From CAUZIZ01 sp965218775 (lineage in GTDB: Bacteria; Acidobacteriota; UBA6911; RPQK01; JAJDTT01), in contig CBDCLS010000006.1 of assembly GCA_965218775.1 (NCBI GenBank), forward strand, positions 2,728,001 to 2,792,000: a stretch of DNA of 64,000 nucleotides. Direction: 5' to 3'. The notes under the pieces are model-generated. The model was not told where the DNA came from and ran no database searches. It saw only the letters and a program-made list of their open reading frames with translations. The translations under genes and the position numbers were made by a program. Shown here piece after piece: positions 8,502-16,900 of the stretch. The number at the start of each line of letters is the position of its first letter. Position 1 is the first letter of the stretch.

Positions 8502-9707
8502 ATGCGAGCGGTTTTACAATGCATTTGCCTGCTTACAGCGGCTGTGCTGGTTTTGGGGCAGGGTCTGCTGAAGCGTCCGCGAGCCCAGAAGGAACCGGTA
8601 GTCTCCGGGACCGAATACGGCGAGCCGATCCAGGGGATCAATGGAGGAGAATTCGAGCTGTTCCGGCTGGGACTGGAGGATTTCCTGGAGGTGGAAGACG
8701 CGGAGGAGGGGCTGGGCCCGATCTTCAACGGCCGCTCCTGTGCCGAGTGCCACGCCATTCCACGAATCGGTGGGATCAGCACCATCAGCGAAATCCGTGC
8801 GGGGACCCTCCACCCGGATGGTTCCTTCGAAGCGCCCGAAGGCGGAACCCTGATTCATCTCTTCTCCATTCCCCCTCACGAGGCCCAGGCGGCGATCCCT
8901 CCAGGGGTCAACGTGGTGGCGAAGAGGAGACCAATTCCCCTGTTTGGGGATGGCCTGGTGGAGGCGGTCCCGGACGAGGTCCTGGTGGCTATGGAGGATC
9001 CGGAGGATTCAGACGGAGACGGTGTCAGTGGACGCGTCCACTGGGTCACGGACAAGGAGACCTACCAGCTGCGGGCGGGCCGATTCGGCTGGAAGGCCCA
9101 GCAGTCGTCCCTCTTTACTTTTGGCGCCGAGGCTTACCGCAACGAGATGGGGATTACGAGCGAACTCTTTCCCAACGAGATGTGTCCCGGTGGAGATTGC
9201 GAAGTCATCGAGCGGATTGACCCCGTCCCCGATCCCGAGGACGGTCCGGAACGGTCTACCGGGTTGAGCGGCATCGACAACTTCGGCAACTTCCTGCGCC
9301 TTCTCGGTCCTCCCCCTCGAGGCGAGCAGGATGCCCAGACCGAGAGGGGTGAGGTGCTGTTCGGGGAAGCGGGCTGCACTGCCTGCCACGTTTCCTATCT
9401 GATGACCGGATCGAGTCCTATCTCAGCCCTTAGCAGCAAACGCTTCGCGCCCTACGGTGACTTCCTACTTCACGACATCGGAACGGGCGATGGAATCCAG
9501 GACGGCGATGCTGCCCCGAACGAGGTCCGAACCATGCCCCTATGGGGGCTGGGCGTCAGAGCCCCCTTTCTTCACGATGGGAGGGCCGCCAACATCGAGC
9601 AGGCGATCGAATTCCACTCCGGAGAGGCAGAGAGCAGCCGGCTGCTCTACGAGGACCTTTCCGAAGAAGATAGGGCTGACTTGTTGGCTTTTCTGAGATC
9701 TCTATAA
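8502..9707 (+). CDS. Di-heme oxidoreductase (DUF1111, MauG/CcP-like)
   Basis: Exported c-type cytochrome of the di-haem oxidoreductase (DHOR, DUF1111) family. Signal peptide about 1-22. Two heme attachment sites are visible: CAECH at residues 80-84 in the N-terminal domain and CTACH at 292-296 in the C-terminal domain. Length 401 aa is normal. The family is related to bacterial di-heme peroxidases, and in other genomes often neighbours imelysin/EfeO-like iron-uptake genes. Here the partner is a CuA-type cupredoxin, so it may accept or donate electrons to that protein in the periplasm. RBS agggag. No maturation (ccm) genes are nearby. Confidence 0.9.
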   Translation: MRAVLQCICLLTAAVLVLGQGLLKRPRAQKEPVVSGTEYGEPIQGINGGEFELFRLGLEDFLEVEDAEEGLGPIFNGRSCAECHAIPRIGGISTISEIRAGTLHPDGSFEAPEGGTLIHLFSIPPHEAQAAIPPGVNVVAKRRPIPLFGDGLVEAVPDEVLVAMEDPEDSDGDGVSGRVHWVTDKETYQLRAGRFGWKAQQSSLFTFGAEAYRNEMGITSELFPNEMCPGGDCEVIERIDPVPDPEDGPERSTGLSGIDNFGNFLRLLGPPPRGEQDAQTERGEVLFGEAGCTACHVSYLMTGSSPISALSSKRFAPYGDFLLHDIGTGDGIQDGDAAPNEVRTMPLWGLGVRAPFLHDGRAANIEQAIEFHSGEAESSRLLYEDLSEEDRADLLAFLRSL

Positions 9708-10311
9708 CAACGTCGTAGGGGTGGTCTCCATTCCAAGACATGAATATGCCTGCGCCGGGTCGAAATATGGAAGGTTAGTTCCGAGTAATCTGCTTCAAGT
9801 TACTGATTCATTATATCTTAACGTCCTGGACAGAGACAAAGACACCAGGCGGATAGGGGCCAGATACAAGGCAGTTACTTCGAAAAGCAGAGTCATTCAG
9901 GGCAAGGTCGGCTCAAGGGGGGACCGGAGATTCTTACACGTTGTTTTCAGGGCGCTCAGCCACCCGCGACGTCGGGCGAGGTTCCGTGCACCGAAATGTT
10001 CATCTGATGCGATGCTCGGTCCCCCAAGAGGGATGCTGGTTGGGGTTGATAGGGAAGTTGCATTGGTTGCAGCAACGAGTTATTCTCTCGAGTAGGCACC
10101 TCGTGCCGACGGCCAAGGCCGTAAAAGACAGTTTCGGGACACCCAAGCCGAGACGAAAATGGGGTCTCAGACAACGGCTCACTTTAACGAAATTCCGAGA
10201 CTGTTAAGAAGTTAGTTTTGGGCAGGTCAACTGTAAGGTAGTGACCTACGCTCACCCGCCGCTGGCGCGGGTCTCCGTAGGCTTTGCCTCTTCGTTGAGG
10301 AGGATCAAGAC
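9708..10311. other. Intergenic, with nested hairpin before the phage-like genes
   Basis: No convincing coding frame in 600 bp. The only clear structure is at 10245-10281: an outer stem cctacg/cgtagg and an inner stem acccgc/gcgggt separated by a symmetric ctc/ctc internal loop, about 30 bp before the next start codon. It may be a leader hairpin or terminator-antiterminator of the phage-like operon. This region is where the left boundary of the integrated element might lie, but I found no copy of the tRNA fragment seen at 21788. Confidence 0.4.
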
Positions 10312-10788
10312 ATGGCGGAGACAGCGCATTCGAAAACCCCTACAGCGCAAGTAGAGTCAGCCTGGGCCGCTGCGCTGATCCAGGTCCCAGACGAGAGTCT
10401 GTCCAAGCTGCGCTTGTCTGCTTCCTATCTGGATCCTGAACCCAACGCTGTGCCCATGGATGCTGACGCGTGCCGACTCGGAGCAATCTGCCTGAGGAGG
10501 ACGGGCGAAGGCCCCGGGTCTTCACCCTTGAGCTCCCGGAGGAAGTCATCGATTTCCAGTGGAGACAACCTGGTAGGGAAAGCAGGAGATGATGGGCAAT
10601 CATTTCGCAGAAGACGAAGCCGCCGCGAGCGACAAGAGATCCTCGGAATCATCGCCCCTGTGGCGGGCGAACGGGTTTTGGCCCAAATTGGACCGAACCT
10701 TCAGATTAGTTCCATCTCACTGTTAAGCAATGTCAAGAAAACGTCCAATAGGCCTCGAGTGTGCCCGCCAGCGGGAGGTAAGTCCTGA
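10312..10788 (+). CDS. Hypothetical phage-like protein, frame uncertain
   Basis: An open frame with a good ribosome-binding site (gaggagg). The first 50 residues (SAWAAALIQVPDESLSKLRL) look like protein; from about codon 53 on the sequence becomes low-complexity and basic, while another frame looks better (see 10470-10592 and 10589-10726). The likely explanation is that only the first part of this frame is real, with either a frameshift near 10465 or two overlapping small genes beyond it. The stop overlaps the start of the next gene by one base. Function unknown. Confidence 0.35.
   Translation: MAETAHSKTPTAQVESAWAAALIQVPDESLSKLRLSASYLDPEPNAVPMDADACRLGAICLRRTGEGPGSSPLSSRRKSSISSGDNLVGKAGDDGQSFRRRRSRRERQEILGIIAPVAGERVLAQIGPNLQISSISLLSNVKKTSNRPRVCPPAGGKS
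10470..10592 (+). CDS. Small 40-aa ORF, phage-like region
   Basis: GTG start at 10470. The peptide contains RPRVFTLELPEEVIDFQWRQ, which is more protein-like than the overlapping long frame. Its stop overlaps the next small ORF's ATG (ATGA), a spacing typical of coupled phage genes. It may instead be the continuation of the gene starting at 10312 after a frameshift. Confidence 0.3.
   Translation: MPTRSNLPEEDGRRPRVFTLELPEEVIDFQWRQPGRESRR
10589..10726 (+). CDS. Small 45-aa ORF, phage-like region
   Basis: ATG at 10589 overlaps the preceding stop by ATGA. The peptide begins MMGNHFAEDEAAASDK and ends with an aromatic/basic stretch (WRANGFWPKLDRTFRLV). No family recognised. Overlap and acidic-to-basic composition are compatible with a small phage gene. 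Confidence 0.3.
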   Translation: MMGNHFAEDEAAASDKRSSESSPLWRANGFWPKLDRTFRLVPSHC

Positions 10789-11138
10789 TGGATAGACGGG
10801 TCAAACACGGCGCTTACCGAGAGCTCGGGAAACTTGACAGACGGAGTCGAGAAGTCCGCTTTGTGACGGAGGTGGAATCGGCCCTGGCTGCGGCTTTGGG
10901 GGGAGATCCGAGCGTCCAGGAGCGTCTGCTACTTCGCAGAGTCGCTGTCAAGTCGATGCGACTCGCCTTCATGGAATCTGAGTTACTGAAAAGGAGCAAC
11001 GAGGTTTCCGAGACCTTGAGCCAAGACTACCTACGCTGGTCGCGCGAGCTTCGGCAGGACCTCAAACTGCTCGGCCTTAAGCGCCGAGCCAAACCGGTGA
11101 TCGATCTTGAAGAATACAAAAAGGAATTCGCATCGTAA
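10788..11138 (+). CDS. Phage terminase small-subunit-like protein
   Basis: A 116-residue, highly charged, all-helical protein immediately upstream of a large-terminase gene. The C-terminal part SQDYLRWSRELRQDLKLLGL-KRRAKPVIDLEEYKKEF resembles the C-terminal helix and tail of small terminase subunits (P27-like), which recognise packaging-site DNA and pass it to the large subunit. The assignment rests mainly on position and general character. It ends 22 bp before the likely start of the terminase large gene. Confidence 0.5.
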   Translation: MDRRVKHGAYRELGKLDRRSREVRFVTEVESALAAALGGDPSVQERLLLRRVAVKSMRLAFMESELLKRSNEVSETLSQDYLRWSRELRQDLKLLGLKRRAKPVIDLEEYKKEFAS

Positions 11139-11157
11139 CGGTCCCACTATTCTGGAC

Positions 11158-12557
11158 GTGATGGACGACGCCCGGGTCTTCGGCCCCTGGTTTGAAGGGA
11201 GCAGCTGGGACAATTGGCGCCTATTTCTGAAGGTGCTGTTCCGCCTTCCTCTTTCGAAAGACGAGCAGGGAGTCTTGCCTAAGTTCACCGCCCGGAATTC
11301 GCCTCCCCAGGCGGTGAGGGAAGCGTGGCTGTCTATTTAGCCTGCTTTCGCGATCACAGGCCTTACCTCGCGCCGGGCGAGCGGGGAACGGTGATGATCA
11401 TCGCCGCCGACCGCAACCAGGCACGAGTGGTCATGCGCCACGTGTTGGGCTTTCTGGAAGGGGTCCCGATGCTGGCGAAGCTGATCGACGGGAGCCCGAG
11501 GCAAGCCTCCGTGGACCTAAAGAACCAGGTCACGGTGGAGGTCCATACGGCCTCCTTTCGAAGCACGCGAGGATATTCGATTGTAGCTGCTATTTGCGAT
11601 GAGATCGCGTATTGGAGATCCGAAGAGTCCGCGAATCCGGATACGGAGATCTTAAACGCCATCCGTCCGGGCATGGCGACCATCCCGGGCTCCTTACTGC
11701 TGTGTATGAGCTCACCCTATGCTCGTCGCGGCGAGCTGTGGAATACCTATCACCGCTACTTTGGAAAAGAGACCAAGGGTGTTCTCGTCTGGAAAGCCGA
11801 TACTCGGGCGATGAACCCCATGGTGCCGGAAAGAAAAGTCCAAGACGCCCTAGAAGAAGACCGATCCGCTGCAGAAGCTGAGTACCTTGCCGAATTCCGA
11901 CGCGACGTCGAGTCGTACGTCTCTCTCGAAAGTGTGCAGGACTGTGTCGTTGCCGGTCGTCGGGAACTGCTGGCGGCGGGAACTACAAACTATGTGGCCT
12001 TTACGGATCCTAGCGGGGGTTCGCAGGACAGCATGACTGTGGCCATTGCGCACCGGGAGGGAGGGAAGGTGGTTCTGGATGTTGTTCGAGAAGCAAGACC
12101 TCCCTTTTCTCCGGAATCCGTCGTTCGGGACTTTTCCACCTTGCTGAAAAGCTATCGCGTCTCGGTGATCGTTGGCGATCGGTACGGAGGAGAGTGGCCG
12201 CGGGAGCAGTTTGCCCAGAATGGAATTCGCTATTTAGTCTACCCCAAGACCAAGTCCGATCTTTACGGCGAGCTGCTGCCGATCGTCAACAGCGGCAGAG
12301 TGGAACTTCTGGACCATGCCGGCTTACTCGCTCAGCTCCGCAACCTGGAAAGGCGAACGGGCCGCAGTGGTAAAGATTCCATCGACCACCCACCGCGGGG
12401 CCACGATGATCTCATCAACGCGGCCGCTGGGGCCATCGTTGTCGCTTCTCGGCTTCGGTCTCGCGGATGGACCTGGGGTCGGGACGACGGGGAAGGTTCG
12501 GGCGGTTTCGGGACGCCTTTCCGGCCCAATCCTGCGCCGCCGGTGATTGGCAAATGA
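11158..12557 (+). pseudogene. Phage terminase large subunit, P-loop deleted and frameshifted
   Basis: Phage DNA-packaging ATPase/nuclease, broken. The N-terminal part (MDDARVFGPWFEGSSWDNWR, LPLSKDEQGV, PQAVREAWL) runs in one frame to a stop at 11340. The rest starts at AVYLACFRDHRPYLAPGERG in the next frame. In related terminases a Walker A segment (GRRGGKS-like) lies between REAWL and AVYLACF; here the two sides are joined directly near 11325-11331, so about 45 bp including the P-loop are gone and the frame is shifted. Downstream features remain: Walker B AAICDEIAYWR, and nuclease acidic residues in VAFTDPSGG, VIVGDRYGG and GHDDLINA. Without the P-loop it cannot package DNA. Confidence 0.8.
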
Positions 12558-12630
12558 GCTGGGCAAATACAACCAACCGTTTTCCGAGCGACACTTGGGG
12601 CTACTGTGGAGGGGGGCCAGAAGGCACGCA

Positions 12631-13220
12631 TCAACAGGGGAGGGTCGAGATCCAGAGCTCTCCGCGGCGCCACCAGCCCAGAATACGCTCCAGACGCTCC
12701 GAGATCTCTTCCTCCGAGAGCTCCTCTGGGGGGGCGTGTAGAGGTTGCCCAACTTCTGGCCCGCACGCTTTCGTTGCAGCTTTCTCTCGATGAGTTCCTT
12801 GCGATGGCGGGTGAACAAAAAGACGTCATCGGAGATACCATCGTCATCTGGGGCGGCTTCTGCCGTCTCAACAGGGGAGATGGAGACGACCTTGGTTCGC
12901 CTGCGAAGACGTTCCCAAACCACCAGATACTCCTCCCAGCGGTCCATCCGGTCGAGTAGGTCCAGCACAGAATAGTTCAAAAAGGTGGCATAGATCCGAT
13001 AGTCGTCCCGGCTCAGCTTCGTGCGCTTGGCCTCCGTCAGCCGGAGCAGATGGACCACGGCGTCGAACCCCTCCTGGTAGGAGCGGGTGGCCGTGATCGC
13101 GTGCAAGAAGTAGTGGCGGGTGGGCTTGGACATGATCCTCTGGTAACTCGGCCAGTCGCAACTGGAACTGCCGCCGAAACGATCCAGCAGATTCAGTCGC
13201 TTCCTGGCCCTTGCGTCCAT
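12631..13220 (-). pseudogene. Hypothetical phage-type protein with frameshift at a C7 tract
   Basis: The first 155 codons read well from 13220 (KPTRHYFLHAITATRSYQEG, SRDDYRIYATFLNYSVLDLL, RMDRWEEYLVVWERLRRR). At the run of seven C (minus strand; 12728-12734) the frame changes: the long frame becomes Arg/Ser-rich and antisense to the terminase, whereas the alternative frame gives PPEELSEEEISERLERILGW-WRRGELWISTLPC and stops at 12631. One extra C would restore a single protein of about 195 aa. It may be a real slip mutation, phase variation or an assembly error. Family unknown; mostly helical, with no export signal. It is divergently oriented from the serine recombinase. Confidence 0.5.
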
Positions 13221-13321
13221 AGGAAAACTCTATCTCGACTGACCTACGGTTTCTAGAGCCGCATCCCCACTCGCCCCAGCGGTTATACTGAAAGCCTAAC
13301 CAAGGGAGGCATGAAAAACCC

Positions 13322-15139
13322 ATGAGTCAAGACATCGAAAAGGTGGCCCTTTACTGCCGTGTGTCCTCGGAGCAGCAACGCGAGCAGGGCACCATCAAGA
13401 GCCAACGAGCGACGCTGGAAGGGTATGCCAAAAGACAGGGCTACTCGATTTACCGAGTCTACGAAGACGATGGCTTTTCCGGAGCCACGATCGAGGGACG
13501 CCCCGCCTTCAAGCGGTTGCTGGTGGATGCCCACAATCAGCTCTTTGACGCCATTCTGGTGGTTGAGCAGAATCGCATCACCCGCACCGACAACGACGAG
13601 GAAGAGGGCCGAATCCTGATGATTCTCAAGGAGAACAACATCCGGTTGGTTTCTCCTCACGAGGGCATTCTCGATTTGAATAATCCCCTGTTTCGACTGA
13701 TGGCCAAGTTCAAGTTCTGGGCCTCAGCCGAAGAGCGAGCCGAGATCACGCGCAAGATGAAACGGGGGAAGAGGCAGCGGCTGCTGGAGGGAAAATGGGT
13801 GAGCGGCACGACGCCTTACGGGTATGTCTACGACAAAGAGAGCCACACCTGGAGCTTTCACCGGGAACAGTCCAAACTCTACCTGGAACTGGTCCGGAAG
13901 TTTCTCAGGGAAGGCTGGTCGCTGAATCGCATTTGCGCCGATCTGCAAGAGCGAGGCATCCAAGGGAAACAGGGAAAAGACTGGGCGCACTCAACGCTCA
14001 CCTATGTGTTCCGCAATCCCGCCTACAAGGGTGATCTTTATGCCAATCAGTACGAGTATCAGTATGATCCCGTCAGGGGAAAATCACGGCGAGTCGGCAA
14101 GAAGCCGCAGCGCGAATGGATCAAATTAAGTGTCCCTCCACTGATCTCAGCTGAGGAATGGGACCTGATCCAGCAGCAACTCGACGCCAATCGAAAGAAA
14201 GGCCGCCCCAGCAAAAGCCCGAGTAATCTGCTGAAGGGTTTTCTGGTGTGCGGAATCTGTGGTGCCAAGCTGCTCCGGACCCATGGAGGACGCCCTCAAA
14301 ACACCTACTATGTCTGCCACAACCGGAGGTCCCCGAAACACAAGCGGTCGAACCAGACGAGAAAACGGTGCCCGCTTCCCTACCTTCCCTCTGAGCAGCT
14401 AGACGATCTGATGCTCAGCTACTTTTTCCGGTTCATTGCGGAGCCGGATTTTGTCATTGATGAGCTGATCTCATCCGAGCACTCGGAAGAACGGAGGTGC
14501 GAGGTCTCGAACCAGAAGGAAGCCCTGGAGCGTGAGATCCAAGGGGACAAACAGAAACTGAGCCGGCTTCTCGATCTTTATCTAGATGGGAATTTTGCGA
14601 AACGAGTTCTCGACGACAAAGCCGACCGTCTCAATGAACAGATTCGCCAGAAGACAGCCGCCCTCCAGAGCCTAAGCCGGGAACTCAGCGCCTTCAAGAA
14701 GGCGCAGATGAATCGGAGCCGGGTCAAGCGCGAGGTCAGACGCCTGGCGGAGACCTTCGGCGAATACATTGAAGCTCACCTGCAGAAGGCAAACTTCGAA
14801 GACAAGCGCGCCTTTTTGGAAGCCTTCTTTGAATCGTCCAATGACCGCATCATCGTCACTCCATCACCGGGAGCAACGAGCAGCCATCTTCCCGATGGTT
14901 TAGGAATCGCCTGGGAGACCATGTTTAACGTCGAGCTGATGAAAAACGCGGCCAAGCAAGCGCGACTGGGCAAGTCGTTGAAAGACGCTTTTGATTTTGC
15001 ACGGGAGAATATAGCAGAAGTTAACAGCGTGTCCCGACCATTCTCCCTACCACAAAACCTTGTATCTAATTTGAGCTGCCCTCAATTTCCAGCCGATTGC
15101 AGTAGTTCGTTCAGACGTTTCCGGGGAAACTTTGAATGA
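13322..15139 (+). CDS. Large serine recombinase (phage-type integrase/resolvase)
   Basis: Site-specific recombinase acting through a Ser nucleophile. Domains in order: resolvase catalytic domain (about 8-150) with nucleophile Ser16 in LYCRVSSEQQ and arginines in QNRITR and EERAEITRKM; recombinase domain (about 165-275, VSGTTPYGYVYD, NRICADLQERGIQGK, HSTLTYVFRNPAYKG); zinc ribbon (about 308-360, CGICGAKL and the Cys pair in YYVCHNRR/KRCPLPY); coiled coil (about 395-465). Length is usual for large serine integrases. The last 30 residues are atypical and run into a 20-bp DNA repeat (15106 and 15163). It is probably a separate mobile unit from the tyrosine-integrase element. Confidence 0.95.
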   Translation: MSQDIEKVALYCRVSSEQQREQGTIKSQRATLEGYAKRQGYSIYRVYEDDGFSGATIEGRPAFKRLLVDAHNQLFDAILVVEQNRITRTDNDEEEGRILMILKENNIRLVSPHEGILDLNNPLFRLMAKFKFWASAEERAEITRKMKRGKRQRLLEGKWVSGTTPYGYVYDKESHTWSFHREQSKLYLELVRKFLREGWSLNRICADLQERGIQGKQGKDWAHSTLTYVFRNPAYKGDLYANQYEYQYDPVRGKSRRVGKKPQREWIKLSVPPLISAEEWDLIQQQLDANRKKGRPSKSPSNLLKGFLVCGICGAKLLRTHGGRPQNTYYVCHNRRSPKHKRSNQTRKRCPLPYLPSEQLDDLMLSYFFRFIAEPDFVIDELISSEHSEERRCEVSNQKEALEREIQGDKQKLSRLLDLYLDGNFAKRVLDDKADRLNEQIRQKTAALQSLSRELSAFKKAQMNRSRVKREVRRLAETFGEYIEAHLQKANFEDKRAFLEAFFESSNDRIIVTPSPGATSSHLPDGLGIAWETMFNVELMKNAAKQARLGKSLKDAFDFARENIAEVNSVSRPFSLPQNLVSNLSCPQFPADCSSSFRRFRGNFE

Positions 15140-15182
15140 CGGCTTTTAGGTGTTACCGGTCCTTCGTTCAGACGTTTCCGGG
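15106..15182 (+). repeat. Pair of 20-bp direct repeats at the recombinase 3' end
   Basis: ttcgttcagacgtttccggg occurs at 15106-15125 (within the last codons of the recombinase) and again at 15163-15182, 57 bp apart. Serine integrase attachment sites often lie at the gene end, so these may mark a crossover site or a duplicated end. Confidence 0.6.
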
Positions 15183-15664
15183 CAAGATCTGAGTGTCCGG
15201 TTCTAGGCGAAAGCAGCCGGTCGGGAGCGCTCTATTCTGATACTGTTTATACGGTCAGATCTGGGCTATTACAAATCACTCGTCTCTCTCTTCAACTTGC
15301 TTCTTGGCTCCTTCCGGTAGACTTTCATGCATCTCTTCCACTCGCTTCGGCGTTGCGATCATCCCTTCTGTTACTAAGTTGACCAACTCTAGTAGTCGCT
15401 CGCATGTCTCCTTTTCATCGCGAAGATCAATCTGACCTGGTGACCCCTGTCCCTATCCCGAAAGAAAGACGCTCTCTCAGATGCCCCACAATCGACAATC
15501 GCGGCGTCGGGAAGAGAAAACACCGGGCTTTCGAGGCCTTATGAATGCATAATCTTACACCCTCGCCACTGAGAGTCGTAACTTTCGCGGCTCATTCTCC
15601 ACAACATTGCGTGAAAATCTTGGTTTGACTGACCGAAGTGGATTTTGCAACCCTCGGGTTGCTC
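15183..15664. other. Intergenic between recombinase and zinc-ribbon gene
   Basis: Contains the minus-strand remnant at 15276-15452. Elsewhere I see only a 7-bp hairpin gcaaccc/gggttgc at about 15647-15662, directly after the zinc-ribbon gene's stop, perhaps its terminator. Confidence 0.4.
15276..15452 (-). pseudogene. Short gene remnant, unrecognised
   Basis: A 59-codon frame without a suitable start encodes SPGQIDLRDEKETCERLLEL-VNLVTEGMIATPKRVEEMHE-SLPEGAKKQVEERDE. The amphipathic, charged helical composition is protein-like. Probably the 3' end of a phage-related gene truncated by the recombinase unit. Confidence 0.3.
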
Positions 15665-15969
15665 TTAATCATCCGCCCGGGGCGTCTTGACCAACAAACG
15701 CTCGCACTCGGGGCAATACACCCCCCGAGCAGCCAGGAACCCGCCCGATACGTGCGTCTTTTTGACTGCTACCTGGCAATGGCGGCAAAGGACAATCCCT
15801 CTAGAAAAGAAATCCGTTTGGAAGACATCTCCCTCAGACGTTCAATCCCTTTTTCGTAACGAAAGAAGATCTGGATGCCGTCTTCCTCACACTGAAGGTA
15901 GGGCTTTTTCTTCTTGGTGCTGAGGATTTCCAAGGGTTCATCACACAAAGGACATGGGAATGTGGGCAT
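15665..15969 (-). pseudogene. Double zinc-ribbon small protein, frameshifted
   Basis: Begins MPTFPCPLCDEPLEILSTKK at ATG 15969: a CPLC knuckle followed by YLQCEEDGIQIFFRYEKGIERL. In that frame the protein ends soon after (EGLSFAAIAR). In the neighbouring frame the coding signal continues: VFQTDFFSRGIVLCRHCQVA-VKKTHVSGGFLAARGVYCPE-CERLLVKTPRADD, stop at 15665, adding CRHC and CPEC pairs. A one-base shift around 15835-15845 would give one protein of about 100 aa with paired zinc ribbons. Likely a small nucleic-acid-binding phage/plasmid protein; damaged here, or programmed, or an assembly error. Confidence 0.5.
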
Positions 15970-16149
15970 GGTTTTGGTATCCCTGTTGTTACATACGTTA
16001 CGTTGCCTGCGCACACCCATACATGGTGTTATGGGTAGCATCCTGGCCCGACAAGAAAGCTCCCGTCAAGGTAAGAACATCGTGGAAAAGGCTGCAACAC
16101 TTCTTTGGAAGGCTTGTGCCGAGGGCCCCAAAGGTCTCCCCCGAGACAA

Positions 16150-16776
16150 GTGAGAGAAATCCAGGATCGTCCACCAGACGCAGATTTCGACTGGTTCGTC
16201 AGGGATTTAGTTGGGACTGCCATTCGGAAGTACGGCTATGAACCGATTGCTGGGGTGGGCACAATTCATCTCGCATTCGAGGATTTTTCCCGGATGGTCG
16301 GTGAGTTCACTCATCCCGAGATTACCCAGCTTTCGCGATGGAGGAAAAGGTCAGTTCCATACTACATCGATGTTGATGTCCTCCAAACTATTTGGAGCAA
16401 GTGTCTTCGGGGGGAAGAAGAACCTAAGAACATAACCGCCTCTTTCTGTTTCCAGCAAGTCCTGAAATCACGCCTATTCCCACTAGAAGAGGGACCTCCT
16501 TACGAGACCAACCAAACTCCCGCCAACGCTCAAGCCTTCGCTCGCGCACTGCGGGAAGTCCTCGCAGAAGAAATACAGCGCTATGAAGGTTCTAAGGTTA
16601 CAGAAATAGAAGCCAAGCTACGGGACCAAGACTACATTTCTCAGAAGGATGCCGCCACGCTGCTAGGCTGTACCGATCGGACGATTCGAAACAAGATCAA
16701 AGCAGGCGAAATTGAGAAGGACCCTGCTGGCAAAGTTAAAACCTCTTCCATCCTCCAGTTGCGCAAGAAGCGATAG
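16150..16776 (+). CDS. DNA-binding protein with C-terminal excisionase-type helix-turn-helix
   Basis: About 208 aa. The C-terminal 50 residues (DYISQKDAATLLGCTDRTIR-NKIKAGEIEKDPAGKVKTSS) form an HTH_17/excisionase-type winged helix with a wing that reads a parameter-like basic segment. The N-terminal 140 residues (DFDWFVRDLVGTAIRKYGYE, FEDFSRMVGEFTHPEITQLS) are unrecognised; they may bind a partner or a repeat. I chose GTG 16150 because upstream codons (RGPQRSPPRQ) look non-coding; an earlier start at 16105 is possible. It lies 124 bp upstream of an XRE regulator with a perfect palindrome between them. Confidence 0.6.
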   Translation: MREIQDRPPDADFDWFVRDLVGTAIRKYGYEPIAGVGTIHLAFEDFSRMVGEFTHPEITQLSRWRKRSVPYYIDVDVLQTIWSKCLRGEEEPKNITASFCFQQVLKSRLFPLEEGPPYETNQTPANAQAFARALREVLAEEIQRYEGSKVTEIEAKLRDQDYISQKDAATLLGCTDRTIRNKIKAGEIEKDPAGKVKTSSILQLRKKR

Positions 16777-16812
16777 CTGGTCGAGCTATTTCGTTTCGTT
16801 TCCGGAAATCTG

Positions 16813-16830
16813 ATGCGGAAATTTCCGCAT
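16813..16830. promoter_or_regulatory. Perfect 18-bp palindromic operator candidate
   Basis: atgcggaaatttccgcat is fully self-complementary. Partial copies of its ccggaa half-site flank it (near 16802 and 16837). It lies 70 bp upstream of the XRE regulator start, the usual place for an autoregulatory operator of a phage-type repressor. Confidence 0.5.
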
Positions 16831-16900
16831 TCCTCTACCGGAACCCCAGAACAACAATTCTTTGTGGTGACATCCGTCTAAGTACTTGAGGAAAATAGTT

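Noticed and set aside
9721..10095. 124-aa plus-strand ORF after the di-heme gene
   Set aside because: No protein-like periodicity, no ribosome-binding site, and Arg/Ser-rich composition typical of chance frames in this GC-rich DNA.
12324..12727. C-terminal half of the long minus-strand frame ending at 12324
   Set aside because: It is antisense to the terminase 3' end and Arg/Ser-rich; the real continuation is in another frame ending at 12631.
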